A stretch of DNA of 64,000 bases from Lysobacter sp. K5869 (GTDB taxonomy: Bacteria > Pseudomonadota > Gammaproteobacteria > Xanthomonadales > Xanthomonadaceae): contig NZ_CP072597.1 of the NCBI RefSeq assembly GCF_018847975.1, positions 4,255,001 to 4,319,000 of the forward strand. Direction: 5' to 3'. The notes beneath the pieces are model-generated. The model did not search any database. It was not told the origin of the DNA and worked only from the letters and a program-made list of their open reading frames with translations. The position numbers and the translations under genes are program-made. Below, one piece after another: positions 11,782 to 20,683 of this stretch; position 1 is the stretch's first letter; each line of letters begins with the position of its first letter.

Positions 11782-13022
11782 GCCGCCTCCTGCTTGCGGC
11801 CGAAGCCGTACTTCGCCAGTTCCACCCGCGCCACCATCGCCCGATGCACTTCGTCGGGGCCGTCGGCGATGCGCAGCGCGCGCGCCAGCACGAACAGGCC
11901 GGTCAACGGCGCGTCGTGGGACACGCCGGCGCCGCCGTGGATCTGGATCGCCTGATCGACGATCTCCTGCAGCATGTTCGGCGCGACCACCTTGATCGCG
12001 GAGATTTCGCTCATCGCCTGTTTCACCCCGAAGCGCTCGATTTTCCAGGCAGCGTACAAGGTCAGCAGGCGCGCCTGATCGATCGCCATGCGCGCCTGCG
12101 CCACCCGTTCCAGATTGCCGCCCAGGCGCAGGATCGGTTGGCCGAAGGCCTCGCGCCCGGCGCCGCGGCGGATCATCAGTTCCAGCGCCCGCTCGGCCGC
12201 GCCGATCGCGCGCATGCAGTGGTGGATGCGGCCCGGGCCGAGCCGGCCCTGGGCGATGGCGAAGCCCTGCCCCGGGCCTTGGATCAAGTGGTCCAGCGGC
12301 AGGCGCACGTGGTCGAAACTGACCTCGCCGTGGCCGTACGGCGGGTCGTATTCGCCGAAGGTCGGCAGCATGCGTTCGATCCGCACGCCCGGCGCGTCGA
12401 GCGGCACCAGCGCCATGCCGTGGCGCGCGTGCGGCGCCGCATTGGGATCGGTCAGGCCCATGAAGATCGCCACCCGCGCGTCGGGATGGCCGATGCCGGT
12501 GGACCACCATTTGCGGCCTTCCACGACGATTTCGTCGCCCTCGATGCGGATCTGCGCGCGCATGTTGGTCGCGTCCGACGAGGCCACGTCCGGCTCGGTC
12601 ATGCAGAACACCGAGCGGATCTCGCCGTCCAGCAGCGGCTTCAGCCAGCGCGCTTTCTGCTGTTCGCTGCCGTAGTGGTAGAGCACTTCCATGTTGCCGG
12701 TGTCGGGCGCGTTGCAGTTGAAGAGTTCGGCGCAGAACTCGTAGCGGCCCATCGCTTCGGCCAGCGGCGCGTAGTCGAGCACCGACAGGCCGGCGCCGAG
12801 TTCGGCGTCGGGCAGGAACAGATTCCACAGCCCGGCCTCGCGCGCCAACGCCTTGAGTTCGGCGATGCGCGGATGCACGCGCCAGCGGCGCCAGTCGGCG
12901 CCGGCGTTGAGTTCGGCGTTCTCGCGCCGGTAGTGCGCGTCGAACGGGGCGACGTGTTCGTCGATGAAGGCTTGCAGGCGGCGCAGATAGTCCTGGCTGC
13001 GCGCGCTGGGGGCGAAGTCCAT
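11778..13022 (-). CDS. Acyl-CoA dehydrogenase family flavoprotein
   Basis: This 414-residue FAD enzyme has the family's three-part structure: an N-terminal helical domain, a middle beta domain with VFCMTEPDVASSDATN and GRKWWSTG, and a C-terminal helical domain. The middle motifs match the ACAD10/11-like branch closely. In that branch the protein acts with an APH-type kinase to convert phosphorylated 4-hydroxyacyl-CoA to an enoyl-CoA, so it may not be a simple beta-oxidation dehydrogenase. It is the first gene of the operon. ATG 13022 has GGAAG nine bases upstream. It is divergently transcribed from a LysR regulator 93 bases away. Confidence 0.93.
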   Translation of the reverse strand: MDFAPSARSQDYLRRLQAFIDEHVAPFDAHYRRENAELNAGADWRRWRVHPRIAELKALAREAGLWNLFLPDAELGAGLSVLDYAPLAEAMGRYEFCAELFNCNAPDTGNMEVLYHYGSEQQKARWLKPLLDGEIRSVFCMTEPDVASSDATNMRAQIRIEGDEIVVEGRKWWSTGIGHPDARVAIFMGLTDPNAAPHARHGMALVPLDAPGVRIERMLPTFGEYDPPYGHGEVSFDHVRLPLDHLIQGPGQGFAIAQGRLGPGRIHHCMRAIGAAERALELMIRRGAGREAFGQPILRLGGNLERVAQARMAIDQARLLTLYAAWKIERFGVKQAMSEISAIKVVAPNMLQEIVDQAIQIHGGAGVSHDAPLTGLFVLARALRIADGPDEVHRAMVARVELAKYGFGRKQEAA

Positions 13023-13115
13023 GGCGGAGGGCTTCCGGGCGCCGGGACGCTCCGGCCGCCTTCATCCTAGGCGCGCGGCCGGCATGAATGAAGTGATCTT
13101 TGCTAACGTTCGCCT
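13023..13115. promoter_or_regulatory. Divergent promoter region between acyl-CoA dehydrogenase operon and LysR gene
   Basis: This 93-base gap holds the start regions of two divergent transcripts. The part nearest the LysR gene is AT-richer (GATCTTTGCTAACG) and is the likeliest place for promoter and operator. I cannot define a LysR box with confidence. The arrangement is the usual one for a LysR regulator controlling the neighbouring operon. Confidence 0.4.
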
Positions 13116-14042
13116 ATGAACCAGATTCATGCCCGTAGCGAGCAGCTCGACCTCAACCTGCTCAAGGTGTTCGAGGCGGTCTCCCGCGAGCGCAATCTCA
13201 GCCTCGCCGCGCAGGCGCTGTATCTGACGCCGTCGGCGGTCAGCCATGCGCTGGCGCGGCTGCGGCGCCAGTTCGACGACCCGCTGTTCGTGCGCGACGG
13301 CCGCCGCATGAGCCCGACCGCGGCCTGCCAGCGCCTCGCGCCGCCGCTGCTGGAAACGCTGGCGCGGCTGCGCGAACTGCTGCAGCACCGCGACCGTTTC
13401 GAGCCGGCGTCGAGCCGGCAGTCGTTCCGTATCGGCATGCCCGAGGCGACCGAGACCGTGCTGCTGCCCGCGCTGATGCGGGCGCTGCGCGCGCAGGCGC
13501 CGGGCGCGACCTTGGCCAGCGTGGCGCTGCCGCGCCGCGACCTCGGCCGCGAACTGGCCGCCGGGCAAGTCGATCTGGCGGTGGACGTGGCTCTGCCTGT
13601 GCGCGATCCGGTGCGGCATCGGCCGCTGTTCCAGGACGGGTTCTGCGTGGTCCTGCGCGCCGATCATCCGCTGGCGCGGCGCTTGAGCCTGAAGCAGTAC
13701 CTGCAAGCGCGCCACGTCGCGGTGTCGGCGCGCGCGACCGGACAGGTGATCGAGGATCTGGCCCTGCTCAACCTCGGCCTGCAGCGCGACATCGCGCTGC
13801 GCTGCCGCAGCTATCACGCCGCCTGCGCGGTGGCCGCGCACTCCGACGCGCTGCTGACCTTGCCCGAAAGCCTCGCCGCGCGGATCGCGCCGGACGGCGG
13901 GCTGGCGCGGGTCAAGCTGCCGTTCGCGCTGCCGGCGGCGCAGTTGCATTTGTATTGGCACGCGAACAGCGAGGCGGACCCAGCGAATGCGTGGTTGCGC
14001 GGGTTGGTGAGCGCGGCGTGCGCGGATGCGTTGGGAGAGTGA
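13116..14042 (+). CDS. LysR-family transcriptional regulator
   Basis: This 308-residue regulator has an N-terminal winged helix-turn-helix: LDLNLLKVFEAVSRERNLS, then the recognition segment LTPSAVSHALARLR and DPLFVRDGRRM. A C-terminal periplasmic-binding-protein-like effector domain follows. It is divergent from the acyl-CoA dehydrogenase operon, which it probably controls in response to an acyl or hydroxy-acid metabolite. The ATG at 13116 has no strong ribosome binding site, so leaderless or weak translation is possible. The domain begins close to this Met, so the start is reasonable. Confidence 0.93.
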   Translation: MNQIHARSEQLDLNLLKVFEAVSRERNLSLAAQALYLTPSAVSHALARLRRQFDDPLFVRDGRRMSPTAACQRLAPPLLETLARLRELLQHRDRFEPASSRQSFRIGMPEATETVLLPALMRALRAQAPGATLASVALPRRDLGRELAAGQVDLAVDVALPVRDPVRHRPLFQDGFCVVLRADHPLARRLSLKQYLQARHVAVSARATGQVIEDLALLNLGLQRDIALRCRSYHAACAVAAHSDALLTLPESLAARIAPDGGLARVKLPFALPAAQLHLYWHANSEADPANAWLRGLVSAACADALGE

Positions 14043-14069
14043 AGCGCTGGCTGCGGCTTCGTTCGCTGC

Positions 14070-14415
14070 GCGTAGGAGCGGCGTGAGCCGCGACTGCGGC
14101 ATGACGGCTGCGACGGGCTTTCGACGTGATCGCGATGGCGCGGTCGCAGCTTGCGCCGCTCCTACAAGGGGCTGCGGCTGGAATCGTTTGCGGCTGTAGG
14201 AGCGGCGTGAGCCGCGATTGCGGCAACAAAGCTACGGCGAAACTTTCGTCGTGACCGCGATGGCGCGGTCGCAGCTTGCGCAGCTCCTACAGGGGCTTCG
14301 GTTAGTTTCGTATCCGACTGTAGGAGCTGCGCGAGCTGCGACCGCGGCAATCGGCTACGACGCAACTTTCGCAGTCGTCGTTTTGGCGCGGTCGCGGCTT
14401 ACGCCGCTCCTACCC
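14070..14415. repeat. Array of six REP-like elements in alternating orientation
   Basis: Copies lie at about 14070-14101 (+), 14137-14165 (-), 14194-14226 (+), 14264-14291 (-), 14319-14351 (+) and 14388-14414 (-). Each contains the core TAGGAGCGGCGTGAGCCGCG or a variant. Variants carry compensating changes: in the AGCTGCGCGAGCTGCG type both sides of the stem changed together, which indicates the hairpin is maintained. Spacers of 30-40 bases are alike (for example GGGGCTGCGGCT). The array fills the gap between the convergent LysR and porin genes. Confidence 0.85.
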
Positions 14416-14435
14416 ACGTCGAAAGCCGCGCGGGC

Positions 14436-15218
14436 TCAGAACTTCCACCCCACCGACACCGCGACCTTGTCGTCGGCCAGCTTCTTGTCGTCCAGGCCTT
14501 CGGAAATATTCGGGCCGTAGCTGGAGGTGGTGGTGTATTGCAGCTCGGCGTGGAACGGGCCGAAATCGCGGGTCACCGCCAGCAGGTAGTCGTTGTAGCT
14601 GTCGCCGAGCGGGTCTTGCAGGTCGTAGTAGCCGACCTGCACCTTGAGCCCGAAGCCGCTCTCGCCCAGCGGCCATTCGCCGCCGACGTTCCAGTAATAG
14701 CCCTTGCCGCCGAGGCCGAAGATGTCCGGCGAATAGGCCAGACCGACGTGGTAGTGCTCGGCGAAGCTCAGCGTGCCTTCCAGTTCGGTGTAGTCGTAGT
14801 CGAAGCCGCGCTTGGCGCCAGGATAGGCGGCGCGGGTCAGGACCACGTCGAGGTCCAGGCCCGGGCGCAGTTCGCCGGCCCAGCCGACATAGCCGTCGAG
14901 TTCGTAGTGGACGCCGTCGTTTTCCTCGCCGGGCGCGGTGAAGTCGATGCTCGAACCCCACAGGCCGGCGTAGAAGCCGCTGCGGTGCTCCAGGTTGATT
15001 TCGGCCTGCAGCGCCGGGTCTTCCTGCGTCTGGGAGACGCCGCGCCAGATGTAGTCGCTCATCAAGGTGACGCCGCCGCGCACGTTCCAGTCGCGCTCGC
15101 TCTCGCTGGCCCGGTCGCCAGCGTCCTGCGCGGCGGCCCAAGGCGCGGTGACGGCCAAAACGGCGGCCAGCAGCAGTCGGCAGGCGCGCGGGCGCGGGTG
15201 GAGGCGGCGGTCGGACAT
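14436..15218 (-). CDS. TorF-family putative outer-membrane porin
   Basis: This 260-residue precursor has a signal peptide (LLLAAVLAVTAPWAAAQ, cleavage near residue 31). Amphipathic beta strands follow and the chain ends in Phe, as outer-membrane barrels do. The early segment NVRGGVTLMSDYIWRGVSQT is typical of the TorF/TIGR02001 porin-like family found in Xanthomonas and relatives. The function is probably small-molecule passage; the substrate is unknown. The ATG at 15218 is preceded by AGGGAGA. It is divergent from the polyamine transporter operon, across a gap with inverted heptamer repeats. Confidence 0.85.
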   Translation of the reverse strand: MSDRRLHPRPRACRLLLAAVLAVTAPWAAAQDAGDRASESERDWNVRGGVTLMSDYIWRGVSQTQEDPALQAEINLEHRSGFYAGLWGSSIDFTAPGEENDGVHYELDGYVGWAGELRPGLDLDVVLTRAAYPGAKRGFDYDYTELEGTLSFAEHYHVGLAYSPDIFGLGGKGYYWNVGGEWPLGESGFGLKVQVGYYDLQDPLGDSYNDYLLAVTRDFGPFHAELQYTTTSSYGPNISEGLDDKKLADDKVAVSVGWKF

Positions 15219-15341
15219 GGGGAATCTCCCTGAAAAAACGCTGGTTGCGGCGAAGCGGCGGCGGCGGATGAGGCGGCTGGAACGGCCGGCGGCCCGGGCG
15301 GGGCCGGCGGGTCGGAGCGCGACGATACAGCATGGGGCCAG

Positions 15342-15435
15342 GAGATAGCGGATAGGAGGTAGGAGATAGCCAAAGCCGCGCTTCCGCTACCTTCTACCTC
15401 CTACCTCCTACCTCCTACCTCCTATCCGCTATCTC
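15342..15435. repeat. Inverted arrays of a heptamer (CTACCTC) forming a large potential hairpin
   Basis: Seven consecutive 7-base units lie at 15387-15435: CTACCTT, four exact CTACCTC, CTATCCG, CTATCTC. The reverse complement of the same units lies at 15342-15369: GAGATAG, CGGATAG, GAGGTAG, GAGATAG. Bases 15341-15363 and 15414-15436 are a perfect 23-base inverted repeat. The composition (pyrimidine-rich strand, low GC) stands out from the surroundings. It sits between the divergent porin and potF genes. Confidence 0.85.
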
Positions 15436-15599
15436 CCAGCCCCAAAACCGTCGCGGCCGCGTGAAGGCCCACGCCGCCCGCGACGAAAACGCCGTGAAAA
15501 TCCCCCGACGCGTTGACACCGCGCGGCCCGCCTTCGAACATTCCCGCCTACGCCCTGCCCCGCGCTCCGCCCGCGGGCCTGCTTTCCTGGAGATTCGCC

Positions 15600-16751
15600 G
15601 TGACCCTGCGCCTCGCCCCGCTCGCCTGCGCCGTCCTCATGCTCGCCGCTTGCGGCGGCAAGCCCGCCGCCGACGCCAACGCCCCCGCCGCCAAGCCCGG
15701 CGCCGAGGAGAAGGTGCTCAACGTCTACAACTGGTCGGATTACGTCGCCGACGACACGGTCAAGAACTTCGAAGCCGCCAGCGGCGTCAAGGTCAACTAC
15801 GACGTCTACGACGCCAACGAAACCCTGGAAAGCAAGCTCAGCGCCGGCGCCTCGGGCTACGACGCGGTGTTCCCCTCGGCGCGTCCGTTCGCCCAGCGCC
15901 AGGTCAAGGCCGGCCTGTACGCCAAGCTCGACAAGAGCAAGCTGCCGAACTGGAGCCACCTGGATCCGCAGTTGCTGCAGAACCTCGCCTCGATCGATCC
16001 GGGCAACGAGCATCTGGTGCCGTACATGTGGGGCACCACCGGCCTGGGCCTGAACCTGGACAAGATCAAGGAAGCGCTCGGCGACAACGCGCCGCTGGAT
16101 TCGTGGTCGCTGCTGTTCGATCCGGCCAACGCGGCCAAGCTCGGCAAGTGCGGCATCACCGTGCTCGACGACGATCAGGAAGCCTTCGGCGCGGCGCTGA
16201 TCTGGCTCGGCCGCGATCCCAACGCCGGCGCCGCCGACGAGATCGACGCGGTCAAGAAGGTCTACGCCGCGATCCGCCCGTTCGTTCGCACCTTCAACAA
16301 CGCCGAATACAAGGACGCTTTCGCCAACGGCGACGCCTGCATCGTGATGGGCTATTCCGGCGACATCGCCCAGGCCAGCACCGCCGCGTTCGACGCGGCC
16401 AAGAAGGCCGGCAAGCCGGCGCCGAACCTGCGCTTCGTGATTCCGAAGGAAGGCGCGATCCGCTGGGTCGACGTGATCGCGATCCCCAAGGACAGCAAGC
16501 ACATCGGCAACGCCCACGCCTTCATCGATTACCTGCTCGATCCCAAGGTCGCCGCAGCGATCAGCAACCACGTCGCCTACGCCAGCGCCAACAAGGACGC
16601 CGCGCCTCTGGTCGATCCGGCCATCGCCCAGGACCAGGGCGTGTACCCGCCCGAGGCCGTGCGCGCCAAGCTGGTCGATCCCAAGTCGCTGCCCGAGGAC
16701 GTGCAGCGCCAGCGCGTGCGCGCCTGGACCAGCATCAAGAGCGGGCACTGA
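15600..16751 (+). CDS. potF: Polyamine (putrescine-type) ABC transporter substrate-binding lipoprotein
   Basis: This 383-residue periplasmic solute-binding protein starts at a GTG with GGAG seven bases upstream. The N-terminus ends in a lipobox (LMLAAC, Cys18), so it is a lipoprotein. The segment VLNVYNWSDYVADDTV is diagnostic of the PotF/PotD family, and Trp and Asp residues of this region bind the polyamine. Later conserved segments include YMWGTTGLGLN, MGYSGDIAQA and RWVDVIAIPK. It opens the potFGHI operon; the ATPase gene starts four bases after its stop. Putrescine rather than spermidine is inferred from overall PotF likeness. Confidence 0.93.
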   Translation: MTLRLAPLACAVLMLAACGGKPAADANAPAAKPGAEEKVLNVYNWSDYVADDTVKNFEAASGVKVNYDVYDANETLESKLSAGASGYDAVFPSARPFAQRQVKAGLYAKLDKSKLPNWSHLDPQLLQNLASIDPGNEHLVPYMWGTTGLGLNLDKIKEALGDNAPLDSWSLLFDPANAAKLGKCGITVLDDDQEAFGAALIWLGRDPNAGAADEIDAVKKVYAAIRPFVRTFNNAEYKDAFANGDACIVMGYSGDIAQASTAAFDAAKKAGKPAPNLRFVIPKEGAIRWVDVIAIPKDSKHIGNAHAFIDYLLDPKVAAAISNHVAYASANKDAAPLVDPAIAQDQGVYPPEAVRAKLVDPKSLPEDVQRQRVRAWTSIKSGH

Positions 16752-16755
16752 GCGC

Positions 16756-17910
16756 GTGAGCGTTCCCGCCCGCAGCCCCGCGCTGGAACCCTGGCGCGAT
16801 CCCGCCGCGCAGCCGTTCGTGCGCATCGAAGGCGTGACCAAGACCTTCGGCAAGGTCTACGCCTGCGACGACATCTCGCTCGACGTGTACCGCGGCGAAT
16901 TCTTCGCCCTGCTCGGCGGCTCGGGCTCGGGCAAGAGCACCCTGCTGCGGGTGCTGGCCGGGTTCGAATCGCCCGATCGCGGCCGCGTGCTGATCGACGG
17001 CATCGACGTCACCGACCTGCCGCCGTACCAGCGGCCGGTCAATATGATGTTCCAAAGCTACGCGCTGTTTCCGCACATGAGCGTGGCCCAGAACATCGCC
17101 TTCGGCCTCAAGCATTCCAGCGGCGGCGCCAAGCCCGGCGCCGGCGAGATCCGAGACCGCGTGCAGCAGATGCTGGAACTGGTGCGCATGCCGCAGCTCG
17201 GCAACCGCAAGCCCGACCAGCTCTCCGGCGGCCAGCGCCAGCGCGTGGCGCTGGCGCGCGCGCTGGCCAAGCAGCCCAAGCTGCTGCTGCTCGACGAGCC
17301 GCTGGGCGCGCTGGACAAAAAGCTGCGCGAGCACACCCAGTTCGAGTTGGTCAGCATCCAGGAACGCGTCGGCACCACCTTCATCATGGTCACCCACGAC
17401 CAGGAAGAAGCGATGACCATGTCCTCGCGCATCGCGGTCATGGACGCCGGCCGCATCGTCCAGGTCTCGACCCCGGCGGTGTTGTACGAGTATCCGTCCA
17501 CGCGCTTCGTCGCCGAATTCATCGGCGGCATCAACCTGCTGGAAGGCCGCGTGCTCGGCCAGGACGGCGACGGCGACCTGCGCATCCAATGCGACGGCGT
17601 CGGCGGCGAACTGCTGGCGCGCCATCCCGATCCGTTGCCGGAAGGCACCTCGGTCGGGATCGCGGTGCGGCCGGAGAAGATCGACGTGCACGAGACCAAG
17701 CCGGAAGGCTTCGACAACGCCGTGGCCGGCAAGGTGCGCGACATCGCGTATCTGGGCGACGTGTCGATCTACCACGTGCAGACCGAGGCCGGCGCGGTGC
17801 TGCGCGTGCAGGAGACGCACGTGGCGCGCAGCTCGGAGCCGCATTACGACTGGGACGATACTTTGTGGCTGTCGTGGGATGCGGCTAGCGCGGTGGTGTT
17901 GACGTCGTGA
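16756..17910 (+). CDS. potG: Polyamine ABC transporter ATP-binding protein
   Basis: This 384-residue cytoplasmic ATPase energises polyamine import. Walker A is GGSGSGKST, the Q-loop is in [12 protein letters not shown], the signature is LSGGQRQR, Walker B is [12 protein letters not shown] and the H-loop is VTHDQ. The C-terminal part is a TOBE-type domain (VRPEKIDV region). All motifs are intact. It starts with GTG four bases after the potF stop, indicating coupled translation. The EFFALLGG N-terminal region is that of the Pot/CUT1-like group. Confidence 0.95.
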   Translation: MSVPARSPALEPWRDPAAQPFVRIEGVTKTFGKVYACDDISLDVYRGEFFALLGGSGSGKSTLLRVLAGFESPDRGRVLIDGIDVTDLPPYQRPVNMMFQSYALFPHMSVAQNIAFGLKHSSGGAKPGAGEIRDRVQQMLELVRMPQLGNRKPDQLSGGQRQRVALARALAKQPKLLLLDEPLGALDKKLREHTQFELVSIQERVGTTFIMVTHDQEEAMTMSSRIAVMDAGRIVQVSTPAVLYEYPSTRFVAEFIGGINLLEGRVLGQDGDGDLRIQCDGVGGELLARHPDPLPEGTSVGIAVRPEKIDVHETKPEGFDNAVAGKVRDIAYLGDVSIYHVQTEAGAVLRVQETHVARSSEPHYDWDDTLWLSWDAASAVVLTS

Positions 17911-17965
17911 GTGGCGGACTTACGCATTCGGCGTTCCTCAGCGCTGCGCCGGCGGAGGTGCTGTC

Positions 17966-18964
17966 GTGAGCGCGCAGGAGCAAAAACGCGGCTCGGGGAT
18001 TTGGGGTTTCTGGGGGGATGTCGTTGATAATCTCTTCGGTTGGTTCCGCTCGGTAGGCGACGAATTCCGCACCCGCCGCGGCCGCCTGCTCGTCACCGCG
18101 ATCCCGATGCTGTGGCTGGCGCTGTTCTTCTGCGTGCCGTTCCTGATCGTGCTCAAGATCAGCTTCGCCCAGTCGGTGTTCGGGCAAGTACCGCCGTACA
18201 CGCCGCTGCTGGAGACCGCCGAGAACGGCGGCACCACCCTGCGCCTGCACGCGGCCAACTACGCCGCGCTGCTGGCCGATCCGCTGTACGTGGCCGCGTA
18301 CCTGAAGTCGCTGCTGTTCGCCAGCGTGTCCACGCTGTGCTGTTTGCTGCTCGGCTATCCCATCGCCTACGGCATCGCCCGCGCGCCGCGGCTGTGGCGC
18401 CTGCTGCTGTTGGTGCTGGTGATCCTGCCGTTCTGGACCAGCTCGTTGCTGCGCACCTACGCATTGATCGGCCTGTTGCGCGCCAACGGCTGGCTCAGCC
18501 AGACCCTGGTCGGCCTGGGCCTGCTCGAACCCGGGCAGGCGGTGCTGCACACCAACCTCGCCGTCTACATCGGCATCACCTACAACTACCTGCCCTTCAT
18601 GATCCTGCCGCTGGCGGCGACGCTGATCCGCCTGGACTTCACCCTGCTGGAAGCCGCCGCCGACCTCGGCGCGAAGCCGTGGCAGGCGTTCCGGCGGGTG
18701 ACCTTGCCGCTGTCGTTCCCGGGCATCCTCGCCGGCAGCTTGTTGGTCTTCATCCCCGCGGTCGGCGAGTTCGTGATTCCCGACGTGCTCGGCGGCCCCG
18801 ACGCGCTGACCATCGGCCGGGTGCTGTGGACCGAGTTCTTCACCAACCGCGACTGGCCGCTGTCGGCGGCGATCGCGGTGGCGATGCTGTTGCTGATCGT
18901 GCTGCCGACCTTGCTGTTCGAGTACATCGAAAACCGCCGCGTCGCGCGCGAGGCCCAGTCGTGA
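17966..18964 (+). CDS. potH: Polyamine ABC transporter permease PotH
   Basis: This 332-residue inner-membrane permease has six predicted transmembrane segments after a basic cytoplasmic N-terminus of about 45 residues. The EAA loop that docks the ATPase is visible in EAAADLGAKPWQAFRRVTLP. It starts with GTG 17966, with GGAGG eight bases upstream. Its stop overlaps the start of the next permease gene (GTGA at 18961-18964). Confidence 0.94.
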   Translation: MSAQEQKRGSGIWGFWGDVVDNLFGWFRSVGDEFRTRRGRLLVTAIPMLWLALFFCVPFLIVLKISFAQSVFGQVPPYTPLLETAENGGTTLRLHAANYAALLADPLYVAAYLKSLLFASVSTLCCLLLGYPIAYGIARAPRLWRLLLLVLVILPFWTSSLLRTYALIGLLRANGWLSQTLVGLGLLEPGQAVLHTNLAVYIGITYNYLPFMILPLAATLIRLDFTLLEAAADLGAKPWQAFRRVTLPLSFPGILAGSLLVFIPAVGEFVIPDVLGGPDALTIGRVLWTEFFTNRDWPLSAAIAVAMLLLIVLPTLLFEYIENRRVAREAQS

Positions 18965-19776
18965 AGCGGCGGCCGTTCGCGCTGTACACGATGATGGCGC
19001 TGGGCTATGCGTTCTTGTACCTGCCCATCGTCTCGGTGATCGTCTATTCCTTCAGCGGCTCCGACCGCGCCACCACCTGGGGCGGGTTCTCGCTGAAGTG
19101 GTACGCGGCGCTGGCGCAGAACGAACAGATCCTCGAAGCCGCGCAACGCAGCCTCATCATCGCCGCGATCTCGGCCACCGCCGCGGTCGCGCTGGGCACC
19201 GCCAGCGGGCTGGCGCTGTCGCGCTTCGGCAAGTTCCCGGGCCGCGGCATCCTGAGCCTGATGAACTCGGCGCCGATGGTGATGCCCGACGTCATGCTCG
19301 GCCTGTCGTCGCTGCTGCTGTTCGTCGGGCTGCAACAGCTGTTCGGTTGGCCCGAACGCGGCATGATCACGATCACCCTCGCCCACATCACCCTGACCGC
19401 GTGCTACGTCACCGTGGTGGTGCGCTCGCGCATGACCTCGATGGACGCGAGCCTGGAAGAAGCGGCGATGGACCTGGGCGCGAAACCGTGGCGGGTGTTC
19501 TTCGTCATCACCCTGCCGCTGATCGCGCCGGCGCTGCTGGCCGGCTGGCTGCTCGCCTTCACCTTGTCGCTGGACGATCTGGTCATCGCCAGCTTCACCT
19601 CCGGCCCGGGCTCGACCACGCTGCCGATGCTGGTGTATTCCAAGGTCAAGCTCGGCGTCACCCCCGAGATCAATGCGCTGACCACGATCATCGTGGTGCT
19701 GGTGGCGATCGGCGTCAGCCTCGCCGGCGTGCTGATGCACCGGCGCGAGCGCAAGCTCGCGCGCAGCGCGAACTGA
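18961..19776 (+). CDS. potI: Polyamine ABC transporter permease PotI
   Basis: This 271-residue second permease is the partner of PotH. It has six predicted transmembrane helices and the EAA loop EEAAMDLGAKPWRVFFVITLP. LDDLVIASFTSGPGSTTLP near the C-terminus is highly typical of PotI/PotC. The GTG start overlaps the potH stop, so I take it rather than an internal Met. It is the last gene of the operon. No strong terminator follows within the next 200 bases. Confidence 0.94.
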   Translation: MKRRPFALYTMMALGYAFLYLPIVSVIVYSFSGSDRATTWGGFSLKWYAALAQNEQILEAAQRSLIIAAISATAAVALGTASGLALSRFGKFPGRGILSLMNSAPMVMPDVMLGLSSLLLFVGLQQLFGWPERGMITITLAHITLTACYVTVVVRSRMTSMDASLEEAAMDLGAKPWRVFFVITLPLIAPALLAGWLLAFTLSLDDLVIASFTSGPGSTTLPMLVYSKVKLGVTPEINALTTIIVVLVAIGVSLAGVLMHRRERKLARSAN

Positions 19777-20067
19777 GACTCGCCCATCGCCGCGCCGCGT
19801 GCGCGGCGACACGCGCATTCATGCGCGCGTTCACACCCGTGCAACCGGCGCGACACGTGGCTTTGTTCTCCTAGCACGCGGGGAACGAGCGCGTCGCGAC
19901 GCTGCGCATCACCCGGCCGACGCCACCGGCGCGATCCGGCCAACTGGTCTTTCACCTGCACTCTCACCCGGCCGCGCGATGCGGCCGTTGCCGTACGCCG
20001 TACGTCCGAGTTCCCCCGGATGCTCCGCATCCGCGCCGGTTCCATTCAACCTTCAAGGAGACAACTC

Positions 20068-20553
20068 ATGGACTACGCAATCCGCGCCAAGGCTTTCGCC
20101 GCCGCCCTCGCGCTCGGCCTGGGCCTGCTGGCCGCTCCGCACGCCGACGCCGCCAGCCAGTGCAAGACCGTCAAGCTGCTGCCGGGCGTGGTGCAGGTGT
20201 ACGCCACCGTCGACGCCACCGCCGCCGCCGATACCGCGTTCTGCACCGCCGACTTCGCCTGCCCGACCGGCTCGAACAAGGTCGAAGTGTTCGGCACCGC
20301 GCTGTCGACCAGCCGCGACGCCGTGGTCGCGGTCGACAACACCGCCAACCTCAGCAGCGGCGAGCAAGTGTCGGCCAACTGCATCGGCAACCAGGTCGTC
20401 AACGGCAAGAGCATCGTCGTCAGCACCTGCAACGCCAAGGCCGAAGCCCCCGCGAACAAGGGCACCGCCGACACCTCGGCGTGCTCGGTGTACGCCGAAG
20501 GCCCGGCCGGCAGCCGCACCGGCGCCAACGCCACCTGTTTCTGCGGTACCTGA
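20068..20553 (+). CDS. Small secreted protein of unknown function
   Basis: This 161-residue precursor has a clear signal peptide (FAAALALGLGLLAAPHADA, cleavage near residue 30). The mature part is polar and rich in Ala, Thr, Asn and Val, with several cysteines that could form disulfides (SQCKTV, TAFCTADFACP, SANCIGN, STCNAKA, SACSV, TCFCGT). The ATG has AAGGAG seven bases upstream, and a strong terminator follows the stop, so it is a self-contained transcription unit. I do not recognise the family. It is probably periplasmic or extracellular. Confidence 0.8.
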   Translation: MDYAIRAKAFAAALALGLGLLAAPHADAASQCKTVKLLPGVVQVYATVDATAAADTAFCTADFACPTGSNKVEVFGTALSTSRDAVVAVDNTANLSSGEQVSANCIGNQVVNGKSIVVSTCNAKAEAPANKGTADTSACSVYAEGPAGSRTGANATCFCGT

Positions 20554-20594
20554 TCCAACGCGAACGCTGGGCCTCCGGCGCGAGCCGGAAAAGA

Positions 20595-20630
20595 AAAAGC
20601 TCCCCGATGCGACCGGGGAGCTTTTCTTTT
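20595..20630 (+). terminator. Rho-independent terminator, probably bidirectional
   Basis: The stem AAAAGCTCCCC/GGGGAGCTTTT has an 8-base loop and is followed by TTTTCTTTT. It lies 40 bases after the small secreted gene and, with its A-run on the other side, can also end the convergent PstS-like gene. Confidence 0.9.
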
Positions 20631-20683
20631 ATGCGACCGCTCCTGCGCGGCGGCGGCTTTCCGTGCCGCCGCCGCGCCCGCGA

